Below, piece by piece: positions 21,185 through 29,760 of a stretch of 42,687 bases of DNA. A program made the translations under genes and the position numbers. Every line of letters begins with the position of its first letter. Position 1 is the first letter of the stretch. Source of the stretch: Phycisphaerae bacterium (GTDB taxonomy: Bacteria; Planctomycetota; Phycisphaerae; Phycisphaerales; UBA1924); assembly GCA_030426605.1 (NCBI GenBank), contig JAUHXM010000016.1, forward strand, positions 1 to 42,687, written 5' to 3'. The notes under the pieces are model-generated. The model had not been told where the DNA came from. It saw nothing but the letters and a program-made list of their open reading frames with translations, and made no database searches.

Positions 21185-22843
21185 GTGCCGGGCGAGGGCA
21201 GAACACGGTCTTCGGGCGGCGTGTCGGCCGGGATGCTGGCGTCGGCGGCGGTGCTCGTGGGCGTGCTGATCTGGGCGATCGGCGTCCCCGGCGCTGGCGT
21301 GGTGCGCGACGTCGTGACCGGCGCGGCGGGCGATCCCGACGCGGCATGGCAGGCGGCGGTCGTGCCGGGCGCCGTCGTCGTCCGCACGCTCGGGCACGCC
21401 GCGCTGATCGGGCTGCTCGCGACGGCGCTCGCGTGGGGACCGGCGCGCGTGATCGCGGGCCCGCGCGGTCGGCGGTGGGCGCCCGTGCTGGCGACGCCGA
21501 TGCTGCTGCCCATGTACCTCGCGCCGAGCGCGTGGGGGCAGTGGCGCGATCCGGGCACGCCGATCGGGGATGCGATCGCGAGGATGAGTGGGGGCGATCC
21601 CCCGATCCATGGTCTGTCGCGGATCATGGAACTCGCGTGGCGAGCTGAGGTCGGTGAGTTGAGATGGGTGCCGGTTGTCACGAGCAAGTCCATCGCGCTC
21701 GTCGGGCTGTCATTGTGGGCGGTGCCGATCGCGGCGTGCGTGCTCGCGGCGGGGTTTGCGCGGCAGGACCGATCGCTCGACGACGCACGCCGGCTCGAGG
21801 GCGGCCGGTTGGTGCGGCGCGCGTCGCTCGCGCTGGGCGCGCACCGGTGGTCGGTCGGCGCGGCGGTCGGCGCGGTGGCCCTCATCATGGTCGGCAGCGC
21901 CGTGCCCATGCATTTGGCCCAGATGGACACCGTCGCGATCCTCGCGTGGCGCCAGCTCGCCGAGTCCGGGCCCGACGCGTGGTGGCGCGCGTGGGTCGCG
22001 GCGTGGCCGACGCTGATGGTTGCGGCGGTCGCGGGGTGGGTGATCGGTGGGCACGCCGTGCGTGCGGCGGTGCGGGTGCGCGAGTCCGGCGCGCCCGAGG
22101 CGACGAGGTCCACACCCGCGCGCGGGTGGGCGATGATCGCGGGTGTCGTGTTCTGCCTTGCGGTGGCGCTCCCCCTCGCACAGTTCTGGCACGCCTCGGG
22201 CGGGTGGGGGGCGATCGAGGCTTTCTTTACGATCGAAGGCGGGGCGCTGGGGTCGAGCGCGATCGTCGCGGGGTTGGTCGGGCTGGTCGTCGCCGGGCTC
22301 GCCTTGGTCACCGCGGCGTTGCTGTCGGGCGTGCGGCATCGGTGGATCGTCTCGACCGCGGCACGGGCGGCGTTGATCGCGGGGCTGGTACCGGGCGTGC
22401 TGATCGGGGCGGCCGTGGCCCGATCGCCGATCGATGGCTTGGCGGGGCTCATCGCGGCCCACGCGGCGCGGTTCGCGTTCATCGGAATCGGTCTCGGGTG
22501 CTGGGCGGCTGCGGGCGAGCCGCCCGAGCGCCGGGCGTTGCGCCGGCTGGACGGTCAGGAGACCCTCGGCGCATGGGCCCGGGCGTGCCTGCCGACGCAG
22601 TGGGGCGTGATCCTCGGCGCGGGGGTCGCCGCCGCGGCGCTGAGCCTGCACGAGATCGAGGCGAGCGTGATTGTTCAGCCCCCGGGCGTCGAGTCGCTCT
22701 CGCGGGACGTGCTGCAGATGCTGCACTACGCGCGGACGCGCGAATTGGCGGCGGCGGGGGCGGTCATCGTCTCCCTCGGGCTCGTCCTCGCGGTGCTCGG
22801 GGGCGTGGGCATCGCATCCGGGCGGGGGCGCCGGATCTCATGA
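21185..22843 (+). CDS. ABC transporter permease, two fused permease modules (iron/thiamine-type)
   Basis: The 552-aa protein has about a dozen hydrophobic segments in two halves, like FbpB/ThiP permeases that pair two modules in one chain. Each half has an EAA-loop-like cytoplasmic segment: DDARRLEGGRLVRRASL in the first, RALRRLDGQETLGAWARACL in the second. The C-terminal region (LHEIEASVIVQPPG) is also typical. It should import a small molecule such as ferric iron, but no binding protein or ATPase gene lies nearby, so it is an orphan here. GTG 21185 is chosen because the more upstream ATG 21134 would overlap the start codon of the divergent peptidase gene, whereas 21185 follows a TATCGT box. 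Confidence 0.75.
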   Translation: MPGEGRTRSSGGVSAGMLASAAVLVGVLIWAIGVPGAGVVRDVVTGAAGDPDAAWQAAVVPGAVVVRTLGHAALIGLLATALAWGPARVIAGPRGRRWAPVLATPMLLPMYLAPSAWGQWRDPGTPIGDAIARMSGGDPPIHGLSRIMELAWRAEVGELRWVPVVTSKSIALVGLSLWAVPIAACVLAAGFARQDRSLDDARRLEGGRLVRRASLALGAHRWSVGAAVGAVALIMVGSAVPMHLAQMDTVAILAWRQLAESGPDAWWRAWVAAWPTLMVAAVAGWVIGGHAVRAAVRVRESGAPEATRSTPARGWAMIAGVVFCLAVALPLAQFWHASGGWGAIEAFFTIEGGALGSSAIVAGLVGLVVAGLALVTAALLSGVRHRWIVSTAARAALIAGLVPGVLIGAAVARSPIDGLAGLIAAHAARFAFIGIGLGCWAAAGEPPERRALRRLDGQETLGAWARACLPTQWGVILGAGVAAAALSLHEIEASVIVQPPGVESLSRDVLQMLHYARTRELAAAGAVIVSLGLVLAVLGGVGIASGRGRRIS

Positions 22844-22882
22844 TCAAGGAAACCCGAGGGTCGGGTTCGGAGTAACGGGTGA

Positions 22883-22888
22883 TATGCT
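22883..22888 (+). promoter_or_regulatory. Candidate -10 box TATGCT 7 nt before the NHL lipoprotein start
   Basis: TATGCT ends 7 nt before ATG 22896 and no ribosome site is present, which fits leaderless transcription. It repeats the TATGCT hexamer found before the genes at 1890, 8516 and 12114. The box also contains the alternative upstream ATG (22884), which is therefore less likely to be the start. Confidence 0.4.
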
Positions 22889-22895
22889 TCCCCCG

Positions 22896-24023
22896 ATGCC
22901 CGCCTCCCGACCGTGGCACAACACGAGCCGGCGGGCCACGCAACGCGGTCTGGGTGCCCTCGCGGCCCTCGCGGCGGGGCTGACGCTGGGCGGGTGCTCC
23001 GACGCCGACCCCGCGACCATCTCGACCGAAGCGGAGGTCAGCTTCGGCGAAGTCGGGCGCTACCCCGGACAGTTCAGCTACCCGAGGGCGATCGACGCCA
23101 TCGCGACCCCCGACGGGCCCGAGCTCTTTGTGTGCGACAAAACCGCCCGCGTCCAACGGATGCTCACGGACGGCACGCCGATCGGGGTCGTCCAGATGCC
23201 CGAGTGGGAGCTCGGCAAACCGACGGGGCTCACCATCGCGGCCCACCCGACCAAGCCCGGCGAGCGGGCGCTCTGGGTCGCCGACACGCACTACCACCAG
23301 GTCCTGGTGTACGACCTGCCCGAGGGCGAGCCCTTCGGCGACGAGCAGGTGAACCCCGAACCGACCACGCCCGTCCTCGCGTTCGGCAGCTACGGGCACG
23401 AGCCCGGGCAGTTTGTCTACCCGACGGACGTCGCGGTCCTGACCGACGCGGCGGGCGCGATCGAGCGCGTCTACGTCTCCGAGTACGGCGGGAACGACCG
23501 GGTGAGCGTCTTCACGCCCGTCGAACGCGAGGGCGCGACCGCGTTCGAGTTCGACTTCTCGTTCGGATCGCCCGGCACCGTCGAGGACGCGCCGACGCCC
23601 GAGGCCGTGGTCTTCAACCGCCCGCAGTCGATCGCGATCGATCGCGAGACCAACGAGCTGATCGTCGCGGACTCGTGCAACCACCGGCTCGGACGGTTCA
23701 CGCTCGACGGCGAGCTGATCGCGTGGGTCGGCGGGCTGGGCGAGGCGCCGGGGTCGTTCACCTACCCGTACGGGCTCGCGCTGCTCGGCGGCGGGCAGGC
23801 GCTTGTGTGCGAGTTCGGCGCGTGCCGCGTGCAGCAGATCGACCTGGCGACGGGCGAGTCGCTTGGCAGCTTCGGCGGGATGGGGCTGGGCGAGAACACG
23901 CTCGCCAAACCCTGGGGCGTCGCGCTCGCGGGCGGGATGGCGTGGGTCCTCGACTCGGGGCGCAACCGGGTGGTGGGGTTCGACGCGCCGGGCGTGCCGC
24001 GATCGGCGGGGGTGGGGCCATGA
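22896..24023 (+). CDS. NHL-repeat lipoprotein
   Basis: The 375-aa protein has a signal peptide ending in a lipobox (LTLGGC, Cys34), so it should be anchored to a membrane facing the periplasm. The rest is a beta-propeller of NHL-type repeats: GRYPGQFSYPRAIDAIATPD, LTIAAHPTKPGERALWVADT, GHEPGQFVYPTDVAVL, FNRPQSIAIDRETNELIVAD, and GSFTYPYGLALLGGG. Such propellers mediate protein or ligand binding. Its stop overlaps the start of the VWA protein as ATGA, so it belongs to the same coupled transcript and may be an extracytoplasmic partner of the VWA/MoxR machinery. Confidence 0.82.
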   Translation: MPASRPWHNTSRRATQRGLGALAALAAGLTLGGCSDADPATISTEAEVSFGEVGRYPGQFSYPRAIDAIATPDGPELFVCDKTARVQRMLTDGTPIGVVQMPEWELGKPTGLTIAAHPTKPGERALWVADTHYHQVLVYDLPEGEPFGDEQVNPEPTTPVLAFGSYGHEPGQFVYPTDVAVLTDAAGAIERVYVSEYGGNDRVSVFTPVEREGATAFEFDFSFGSPGTVEDAPTPEAVVFNRPQSIAIDRETNELIVADSCNHRLGRFTLDGELIAWVGGLGEAPGSFTYPYGLALLGGGQALVCEFGACRVQQIDLATGESLGSFGGMGLGENTLAKPWGVALAGGMAWVLDSGRNRVVGFDAPGVPRSAGVGP

Positions 24024-27016
24024 CGCTCGCGTCCATCACCGTCGGGCCGATCGGGTTTGAGCGCCCGGAATGGCTGATCCTGCTGCCCGTGCTCGGGGTG
24101 GTCGTCTTCCTGATGGCCCGCAAGAGCCTGTCCGGGCTCGGGGGCATGACGAAGTGGACGGCGATCGGGGCGCGCCTGTTCGTGATCGCGCTCGTCGCCG
24201 GCGCGCTGGCCCGCCCGAACTGGCGGACGGAAGCCCGGGACGTCTCCGTCATCGCGGTGGTGGACGCCTCGCGGTCGATCCCGCCCGCGCAGCAGGAGGG
24301 GATCGATCAGTACATCGAGCGGGCCAGCGCCGAGGGCAAGCGCCCCGACGACCGGCTCGGCACGGTGACCGTCGCGCGTCAGAGTCTGGTGCAGTCGCTG
24401 CCCCAACGCAACACGCGAGGCGTCGAACGCCAGTTCGTCGGCGCGACGGACGGGACGGACCTCGCCGAGGGCGTGAGCCTCGCGCTCGCAACGGCACCGA
24501 AGGACACGGCGACCCGCGTCGTCCTCATGACCGACGGCAACGAGACGAAGGGCAGCCTCCTCCGCGCCGCCGAGGCGGCGCTCGCGGTGGGCGTGCCCAT
24601 CGACGTGCTGCCCATCGAGTACCGGTACGACAACGAGGTGATCGTCGATCGGATCGTCACGCCCGCGACCGTGCGCATGGGCGAGGCGATCAGCGTCCGG
24701 GTCGTCCTCAACGCGATGCGCCCGGCGGTGGGGCGGCTCACGCTCTCCGAGGGCGGGCAGCCGATCGATCTTGATCCCGGTTCGCCCGAGCTCGGCATGA
24801 TCGTGGAGCTGGAGCGCGGGCCCAACGTATTCAGCGTGCAGGTGACGCCGCGCGAGCCAAAGCCGCAGGCGTTCGAGGCGGTGTTCGAGTCGATCGCGTC
24901 GCGCGACCCCGCGGCGGCCGGGTCCGTGGGCGACTCGATCACGGAGAACAACCGGGCCCGGTCCATCACGTTCGTCGGGGCCGAGGGCTCGGTGCTCGTC
25001 GTGCGAGAAAACGCGCAGGAGACCGAAGCGCTCGAGCGCGTCCTCGCCGAGTCGGAGATCCAGGCCTACACGATCAACGCGGGGCAGTTCCCGAACACGC
25101 TGGCAGAGCTCAACGCGTACGAGGCGGTGATCCTCGCGAACGAGCCGGCGTTCAACTTCACCGAGGCGCAGCAGGAGATGCTGCGCCAGTACGTGCACGA
25201 CACGGGCGGCGGGCTCGTGATGGTGGGCGGGCCCGACGCGTTCGGCGCGGGCGGGTGGATCGGGTCGCCGCTGGCCGACGCGCTCCCCATCCGCCTCGAC
25301 CCACCCCAGAAACGGCAGATGCCGCGCGGGGCGCTCGTGCTCGTCATGCACTCGGTCGAGGCGCCGCGCGGGGTGTACCTCGCCAAAGAGACGTGCAACG
25401 CCGCGGTGGACAACCTCTCCCGCCTCGACCTCGTCGGCATCGTCGAGTACCAGGGGATCTCCGGCGTGGACTGGGTCCACGAGCTGCAGCCCGTCGGCGA
25501 TCGGTCTGCCGTAAAGCGCGCGATCAACCAGCTCCAGTTCGGCGACATGCCGAGCTTCGACGAGTCCTTCAACCTCGCGATCGACGGGCTCGTCGCGGCC
25601 CCCGCGGGCCAGAAGCACATGATCGTCATCTCCGACGGCGATCCCTCGCTGCAGCGCTCCACGATCCGAAAGTTCGTCAACGCGGGGATCACGGTGTCCG
25701 CGGTCGGGATCAACCCGCACTCGCCCAGTGATCTAAGCACGCTGCGCAACGTCGCCCGGATGACGGGCGGCGAGTTCTACGACGTCGGCCGCAACCCCGC
25801 GATGGACGAGGTCGTCTCCATCTTCATCAAGGAAGCCCAGACGATCCGGCGCAGCCTCATCTGGGAGGGCGACCCGTTCAGCCCCGCGGTCGTGAACCGG
25901 TCCGTCGAGCCCATGCGCGGCATCTCGGGCGTGCCGCCCATCCGCGGGTACGTCGTCGCGGCGGAGCGCGAGGGGCTGAGCCTCGTCACCATGCGCGGCA
26001 TGGAGGACGACCCCGTCGGCGCCGTCTGGCAGTACGGGCTCGGCAAGGTCGTGACCTACACCTCCGACGCCGCAAGCCGGTGGGGCGCCGCCTGGGTCTC
26101 GTGGGGCGGGTACAAGCAGTTCTGGGAGCAGCACGTCCGCTGGGCCATGCGCCCCGGCGGCAGCGCCTCCGTCCGCGTCACGACCGAGCACCAGGGCGAC
26201 GAGACCCTCATCATGATCGACGCCCTGGACCCCGCCGGCGAGCGCCTGAACTTCGCCCGCTTCGACGCGCGCGTCGCCAACCCGGACGGCACCGGCAGCC
26301 CCGTCGAGATCCGCCAGGCCGGGCCCGGCCGCTACGTCGGGCGGATCGCCTCGGGCGACCCAGGCTCGTACGTCCTGAACCTGAACTACCGCTCGCCCGT
26401 CACGGACCCCGAGACCGGCGAGATGACGCTGCTCGAGGGCAGCGCCCAGGCGGCGGTCTCGCGCCCCTTCGCCGACGAGTTCCGGTCGCTCAGCTCGAAC
26501 CGGGCGCTCCTGCGCCAGGTCGCCGAGCTGACCGGCGGACGCGAGCTCTCGGGCGACCCCGTCGCGGACAACCTGTGGGACCGCGTCGGCCTCACGATGC
26601 CCGTCGCGACACGCTCCATCTGGATCGCCCTGGCGATCGGCGGCATCGGGCTCTTCCTCGTCGATGTCGGCGTGCGGCGCGTGCGGATCGACCCGCGCGG
26701 CATCGCGGCGGCCGTCGGACGGGCGTTCGGACGCGGGCAGACGAAGGACACCCGCGAGAGCGTCGAGTCGCTCAAACGCGTCCGCGACCGCACCCGGGCG
26801 CGGGCCGAGGCCTCACGCGAGCAGGCGGGCCGCAAGTTCGAAGCGTCCGACGACGCCGCGTCCGCGGCGGGCCCGGTGGCCCTCTCGGGCGAAGCAGAAC
26901 AGACCGCGGCCCCGATCGTGAAACCCAAGAAACGCGTCGTGGATGATGAACCGGAAGACACCCTCAGCGCCCTGCGGCGCGCCAAGCGTCAGGCCCGCGA
27001 CGACATGCAAGAATGA
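24020..27016 (+). CDS. Large membrane VWA protein with glutamine-amidotransferase-like and second VWA-like domains
   Basis: The 998-aa protein belongs to the BatA/DUF1355-like set often found beside MoxR ATPases. Two N-terminal membrane helices (about residues 16-35 and 50-65) precede a von Willebrand A domain with an intact MIDAS motif D82-x-S84-x-S86 (VVDASRSIP) and LMTDGNET. Next comes a class I glutamine amidotransferase-like region (YEAVILANEPAFNFTEAQQE ... GGGLVMVGGPDAFGAGG) that lacks an evident catalytic Cys. A second VWA-like domain follows (LVLVMHSVEAPRG ... MIVISDGDP), with its metal motif degraded. A third membrane helix (IWIALAIGGIGLFLVDVGV) leads to a charged cytoplasmic tail. 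It probably senses or scaffolds envelope complexes acted on by MoxR. Confidence 0.8.
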   Translation: MTLASITVGPIGFERPEWLILLPVLGVVVFLMARKSLSGLGGMTKWTAIGARLFVIALVAGALARPNWRTEARDVSVIAVVDASRSIPPAQQEGIDQYIERASAEGKRPDDRLGTVTVARQSLVQSLPQRNTRGVERQFVGATDGTDLAEGVSLALATAPKDTATRVVLMTDGNETKGSLLRAAEAALAVGVPIDVLPIEYRYDNEVIVDRIVTPATVRMGEAISVRVVLNAMRPAVGRLTLSEGGQPIDLDPGSPELGMIVELERGPNVFSVQVTPREPKPQAFEAVFESIASRDPAAAGSVGDSITENNRARSITFVGAEGSVLVVRENAQETEALERVLAESEIQAYTINAGQFPNTLAELNAYEAVILANEPAFNFTEAQQEMLRQYVHDTGGGLVMVGGPDAFGAGGWIGSPLADALPIRLDPPQKRQMPRGALVLVMHSVEAPRGVYLAKETCNAAVDNLSRLDLVGIVEYQGISGVDWVHELQPVGDRSAVKRAINQLQFGDMPSFDESFNLAIDGLVAAPAGQKHMIVISDGDPSLQRSTIRKFVNAGITVSAVGINPHSPSDLSTLRNVARMTGGEFYDVGRNPAMDEVVSIFIKEAQTIRRSLIWEGDPFSPAVVNRSVEPMRGISGVPPIRGYVVAAEREGLSLVTMRGMEDDPVGAVWQYGLGKVVTYTSDAASRWGAAWVSWGGYKQFWEQHVRWAMRPGGSASVRVTTEHQGDETLIMIDALDPAGERLNFARFDARVANPDGTGSPVEIRQAGPGRYVGRIASGDPGSYVLNLNYRSPVTDPETGEMTLLEGSAQAAVSRPFADEFRSLSSNRALLRQVAELTGGRELSGDPVADNLWDRVGLTMPVATRSIWIALAIGGIGLFLVDVGVRRVRIDPRGIAAAVGRAFGRGQTKDTRESVESLKRVRDRTRARAEASREQAGRKFEASDDAASAAGPVALSGEAEQTAAPIVKPKKRVVDDEPEDTLSALRRAKRQARDDMQE

Positions 27017-27027
27017 CACTGTTCTCT

Positions 27028-27045
27028 CGCGGGCGTGAACCCGCG
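27028..27045. repeat. Short palindrome related to the ftsW-murG repeat arms
   Basis: CGCGGG (27028-27033) and CCCGCG (27040-27045) flank CGTGAA. The shape CGCGGGC-4 nt-nCCCGCG matches each arm of the inverted repeat at 3305-3378. It lies in the 49-nt gap between the VWA gene and moxR. Confidence 0.55.
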
Positions 27046-27065
27046 GTACCCGTGAGGAGCCCCCG

Positions 27066-28112
27066 ATGGCGATGAACCCGAACGCCGAGACACCCGCCGA
27101 GGTCAAGCAGCGGTGCGAGCAGTTCCGCGCGACCTTCACGCAGCTCAAGTCCGAGATCGCCAAGGTGATGGTGGGGCAGGAGGAGGTCGTCGATTCGGTC
27201 CTCACCGCCCTCTTCGCCGGCGGGCACGTGCTGCTCGAGGGCGTGCCCGGGCTCGGCAAGACCCTGCTCGTCCGCACCCTCGCGACGACCCTGCACCTCC
27301 CCTTCAGCCGCATCCAGTTCACGCCCGACCTCATGCCGTCGGACGTCATCGGCACCAACATCATCAACGAGGACGAGCACGGGCGGCGCGAGTTCGTCTT
27401 CCAGCGCGGCCCCGTGTTCGCCCAAGTCGTCCTCGCCGACGAGATCAACCGCGCCACACCCAAGACGCAGTCCGCCATGCTCGAGGCGATGCAGGAACGC
27501 TCCGTCACCGTCGGCGGCACGACGCACCAACTGGAAGAGCCCTTCGTCGTCCTCGCGACACAGAACCCGATCGAGCAGGAGGGGACCTACCCGCTGCCCG
27601 AGGCGCAGCTCGACCGGTTCCTGCTCAAGGTCACCGTCGGCTACGCCCAGCTCGACGACCTCATGGTGATCCTCGACCGGACGACGGGCGCCGAGACGCC
27701 CGCCGTGAGCCCGATCCTGGATGGGCCCGCGATCCTCGAGGCCCGCCGGCTCGTCCGCGAGGTCGTCGTCGCGCCGCACGTGAAGCAGTACGCGGCGAGG
27801 CTTGTCCTCGCGACGCACCCCGAGGGCGAGTTCGCGGCGGGCGGGTCGTCGGGCGTGACGAACCGGTACATCCGGTGCGGGGCCTCGCCGCGCGGGGCGC
27901 AGGCGCTCATCCTGGCGTCCAAGGTGCGGGCCCTGACCGAGGGCCGGTTCCACGTCAGCAACGACGACCTGCAGGCCGTCGCCCCGGCGTGCCTGCGGCA
28001 CCGCGTGCTGCTCAACTTCGAAGCCGAGGCGGACCGCGTGGACCCCGACGACATCGTCCGCGAGGTGCTCAAGCTGACACCCACACAAGCGATCGGGATG
28101 GTGAACGCGTGA
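27066..28112 (+). CDS. MoxR-family AAA+ ATPase
   Basis: MoxR proteins (348 aa here) are chaperone-like AAA+ ATPases that work with VWA-domain proteins to activate or assemble targets, often enzymes needing metal or cofactor insertion. Walker A GVPGLGKT (59-66), Walker B VVLADEIN (121-128), sensor 1 FVVLATQNPIEQEGTYPLPE and the C-terminal lid are all visible. GTGAGGAG about 9 nt upstream supports the ATG. Its stop overlaps the GTG of the small lipoprotein. Placement between VWA and DUF58 genes is the standard arrangement of this module. Confidence 0.95.
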   Translation: MAMNPNAETPAEVKQRCEQFRATFTQLKSEIAKVMVGQEEVVDSVLTALFAGGHVLLEGVPGLGKTLLVRTLATTLHLPFSRIQFTPDLMPSDVIGTNIINEDEHGRREFVFQRGPVFAQVVLADEINRATPKTQSAMLEAMQERSVTVGGTTHQLEEPFVVLATQNPIEQEGTYPLPEAQLDRFLLKVTVGYAQLDDLMVILDRTTGAETPAVSPILDGPAILEARRLVREVVVAPHVKQYAARLVLATHPEGEFAAGGSSGVTNRYIRCGASPRGAQALILASKVRALTEGRFHVSNDDLQAVAPACLRHRVLLNFEAEADRVDPDDIVREVLKLTPTQAIGMVNA

Positions 28113-28303
28113 ACCGGAAGCAGAGGATCATCGTGGGGGCGCTCGCGGCGTGCGTTCCCGTCGTGCTCGTGGGGTGCTACTCACGCGTCGTCGAGGCGAA
28201 GGGCATCGGGGCGGACCAGCGCCACCCCAAGCAATCCGAGCGCACCGAGCCCGTTCGTGCCCGCGATTTCTTCAACACCACCTCGGACAAGGCCAAAGAC
28301 TGA
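28109..28303 (+). CDS. 64-aa lipoprotein wedged between moxR and DUF58
   Basis: The start is GTG 28109, overlapping the moxR stop (GTGA). The protein is MNRKQRIIVGALAACVPVVL followed by VGC, a classical signal peptide with lipobox Cys23. A short 41-residue hydrophilic tail follows (YSRVVEAKGIGADQRHPKQS, then ARDFFNTTSDKAKD). Nothing in the mature part is recognisable. It ends 3 nt before the DUF58 gene, so it is translated in step with its neighbours. A small accessory subunit of the MoxR module is a plausible role, inferred only from position. Confidence 0.75.
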   Translation: MNRKQRIIVGALAACVPVVLVGCYSRVVEAKGIGADQRHPKQSERTEPVRARDFFNTTSDKAKD

Positions 28304-28306
28304 CGC

Positions 28307-29287
28307 GTGCTCCGCATCGAACGCCCAACCCGACCCGCGTCGATCGACGAACTGATCGACCCGCAGGTGCAGGCCCAGCTGGGCCGGCTGGATGTCTCGT
28401 CGCGCAAGGTCTTCATGGGCAAGCTGCAGGGCGAGCGGCGATCGAAGAAGCGCGGTGAAAGCGTCGAGTTCGCCGACCACCGCCCCTATGTCACCGGCGA
28501 CGACCTGCGCCACATCGACTGGAACCTCTACGCCCGCCTCGACCGGTTCTTCATGAAGCTCTTCCTCGAAGAAGAGGACCTCTCGCTGCACCTGGTCGTG
28601 GACGCGTCCGCCTCGGGCGACTGCGGCGAGCCCAGCAAATTCCTGTACATGCAGAAGGTCGCCGCGGCGCTCGGCTACGTCGGATTGGTCAACCTCAACC
28701 GCGTCGCCTGCACGGCGCTCTCCGGGCGCGTGGTGACGGGCAAGGAGTCCGAGGCGGACTTGGACGTCCAGCCCGTGGACCCCATCGGCGGGTCGATCCG
28801 CGACCTGCGCGGCCGCCGGCGTGTGCACGACCTGTCGCGGTTCCTCTGCTCACTCGAGCCCGACGGTCCCACGAGCTTTGGGGAAGCCGCCAAGCGCATC
28901 GCGCTCACCCGGCGCGGCAAGGGCGTGATGGTCGTGCTGTCCGACTTCTTCATGAAGGAGGGCTACGAGCAGGGGCTGCGGATGCTCGTCGGGCGCGGGT
29001 ACGACGTGTTCGCGATCCAGGTGCTCTCGCCGCAGGAGCTCGAGCCCGAGGGGCCCGAGGGGATCGCGGGCGACCTGCGCCTGCGCGACGTCGAGGACGC
29101 GGACCTCGCGGAGATCACGATCTCGGCGCCGCTGCTGAAGCGCTACAAGCAGAACCTGAGCGCGTACTGCAGCCAACTCCGTGACTTCTGCGCCCGGCGT
29201 GAGATCACGTGCCTGACGGTCCGGTCGGACACGCCGATCGAGACGCTGCTGCTCGATTACCTGAGGCGGCGGGGGTTGCTGCGGTGA
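28307..29287 (+). CDS. DUF58 domain protein (MoxR partner)
   Basis: This 326-aa protein shows the DUF58 hallmarks: GESVEFADHRPYVTGDDLRH at residues 50-69, followed by IDWNLYARLDRFFMKLF, and then a VWA-like strand with MIDAS motif D99-x-S101-x-S103 (HLVVDASASGD). A basic N-terminus and no membrane helix suggest a cytoplasmic protein; many DUF58 proteins have two N-terminal helices, so this is the shorter type. It likely bridges MoxR and the membrane VWA proteins. The final DYLRRRGLLR is duplicated in the gene remnant at 29757. The start is GTG and the end overlaps the next gene as GTGA. Confidence 0.9.
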   Translation: MLRIERPTRPASIDELIDPQVQAQLGRLDVSSRKVFMGKLQGERRSKKRGESVEFADHRPYVTGDDLRHIDWNLYARLDRFFMKLFLEEEDLSLHLVVDASASGDCGEPSKFLYMQKVAAALGYVGLVNLNRVACTALSGRVVTGKESEADLDVQPVDPIGGSIRDLRGRRRVHDLSRFLCSLEPDGPTSFGEAAKRIALTRRGKGVMVVLSDFFMKEGYEQGLRMLVGRGYDVFAIQVLSPQELEPEGPEGIAGDLRLRDVEDADLAEITISAPLLKRYKQNLSAYCSQLRDFCARREITCLTVRSDTPIETLLLDYLRRRGLLR

Positions 29288-29760
29288 GAGTATCGGTGCG
29301 AATCATCTTGTTCGCTTCGATGATGTTGCTGTCAGGGTGTATTACGTGCAACGACTCCCCGATCCATATGAAGCTGACCGCGGAACAGTTTACGGAGCGG
29401 GTTCGGAATAGATTTTTTTGGGGGATGCCAGCCGATCAGGTGGAAGAACAACTGCGTGCAGCACGGCTTGGGTTCTCGGAGCTCGAGTATCAGCCGGCTT
29501 CTGAGGACATCGACGCGCGTGCCGCGCACTGGTGGGTGTTCGTTGATAGTCCCGGCTGCCGTTGGTCGTGGGCGAGGAGAGAGAGCAGTTACTTGGTGTC
29601 GTGCCTCACGTTGTATCAGTCGCCTGACGGGCTGCTTGAGTCGGCGCAGTATGAGGGTGTTCTTCGCGAGGAGCCTGGGGAGGAAGTCGTGTCTCGAACG
29701 GGCATATGGGCAACTCTGGATATTAATCTCGTCCGTGTCGGGCCAGAGGTGCCTCGATGA
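29284..29760 (+). CDS. Small lipoprotein of atypical base composition
   Basis: The 158-aa protein begins MRVSVRIILFASMMLLSGC, a clear lipobox with Cys19. The mature part (residues 20-158) contains FTERVRNRFFWGMPADQVEE and is otherwise unrecognised. Its sequence is visibly less GC-rich, with runs such as AGATTTTTT and many T-ending codons, unlike the surrounding genes; this suggests acquisition or relaxed codon selection. The start overlaps the DUF58 stop (GTGA) and the stop overlaps the ATG of the chimeric remnant (ATGA). Position and N-terminal pattern parallel the 280-aa lipoprotein at 31503, which also precedes an MTWGAPLLAG start, so the two may be diverged copies. Confidence 0.7.
   Translation: MRVSVRIILFASMMLLSGCITCNDSPIHMKLTAEQFTERVRNRFFWGMPADQVEEQLRAARLGFSELEYQPASEDIDARAAHWWVFVDSPGCRWSWARRESSYLVSCLTLYQSPDGLLESAQYEGVLREEPGEEVVSRTGIWATLDINLVRVGPEVPR

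Noticed and set aside
21134-22843. ATG 21134 as start of the ABC permease
   Set aside because: It would overlap the start codon of the divergent peptidase gene and adds a hydrophilic stretch before the first membrane helix; GTG 21185 follows a promoter-like box.
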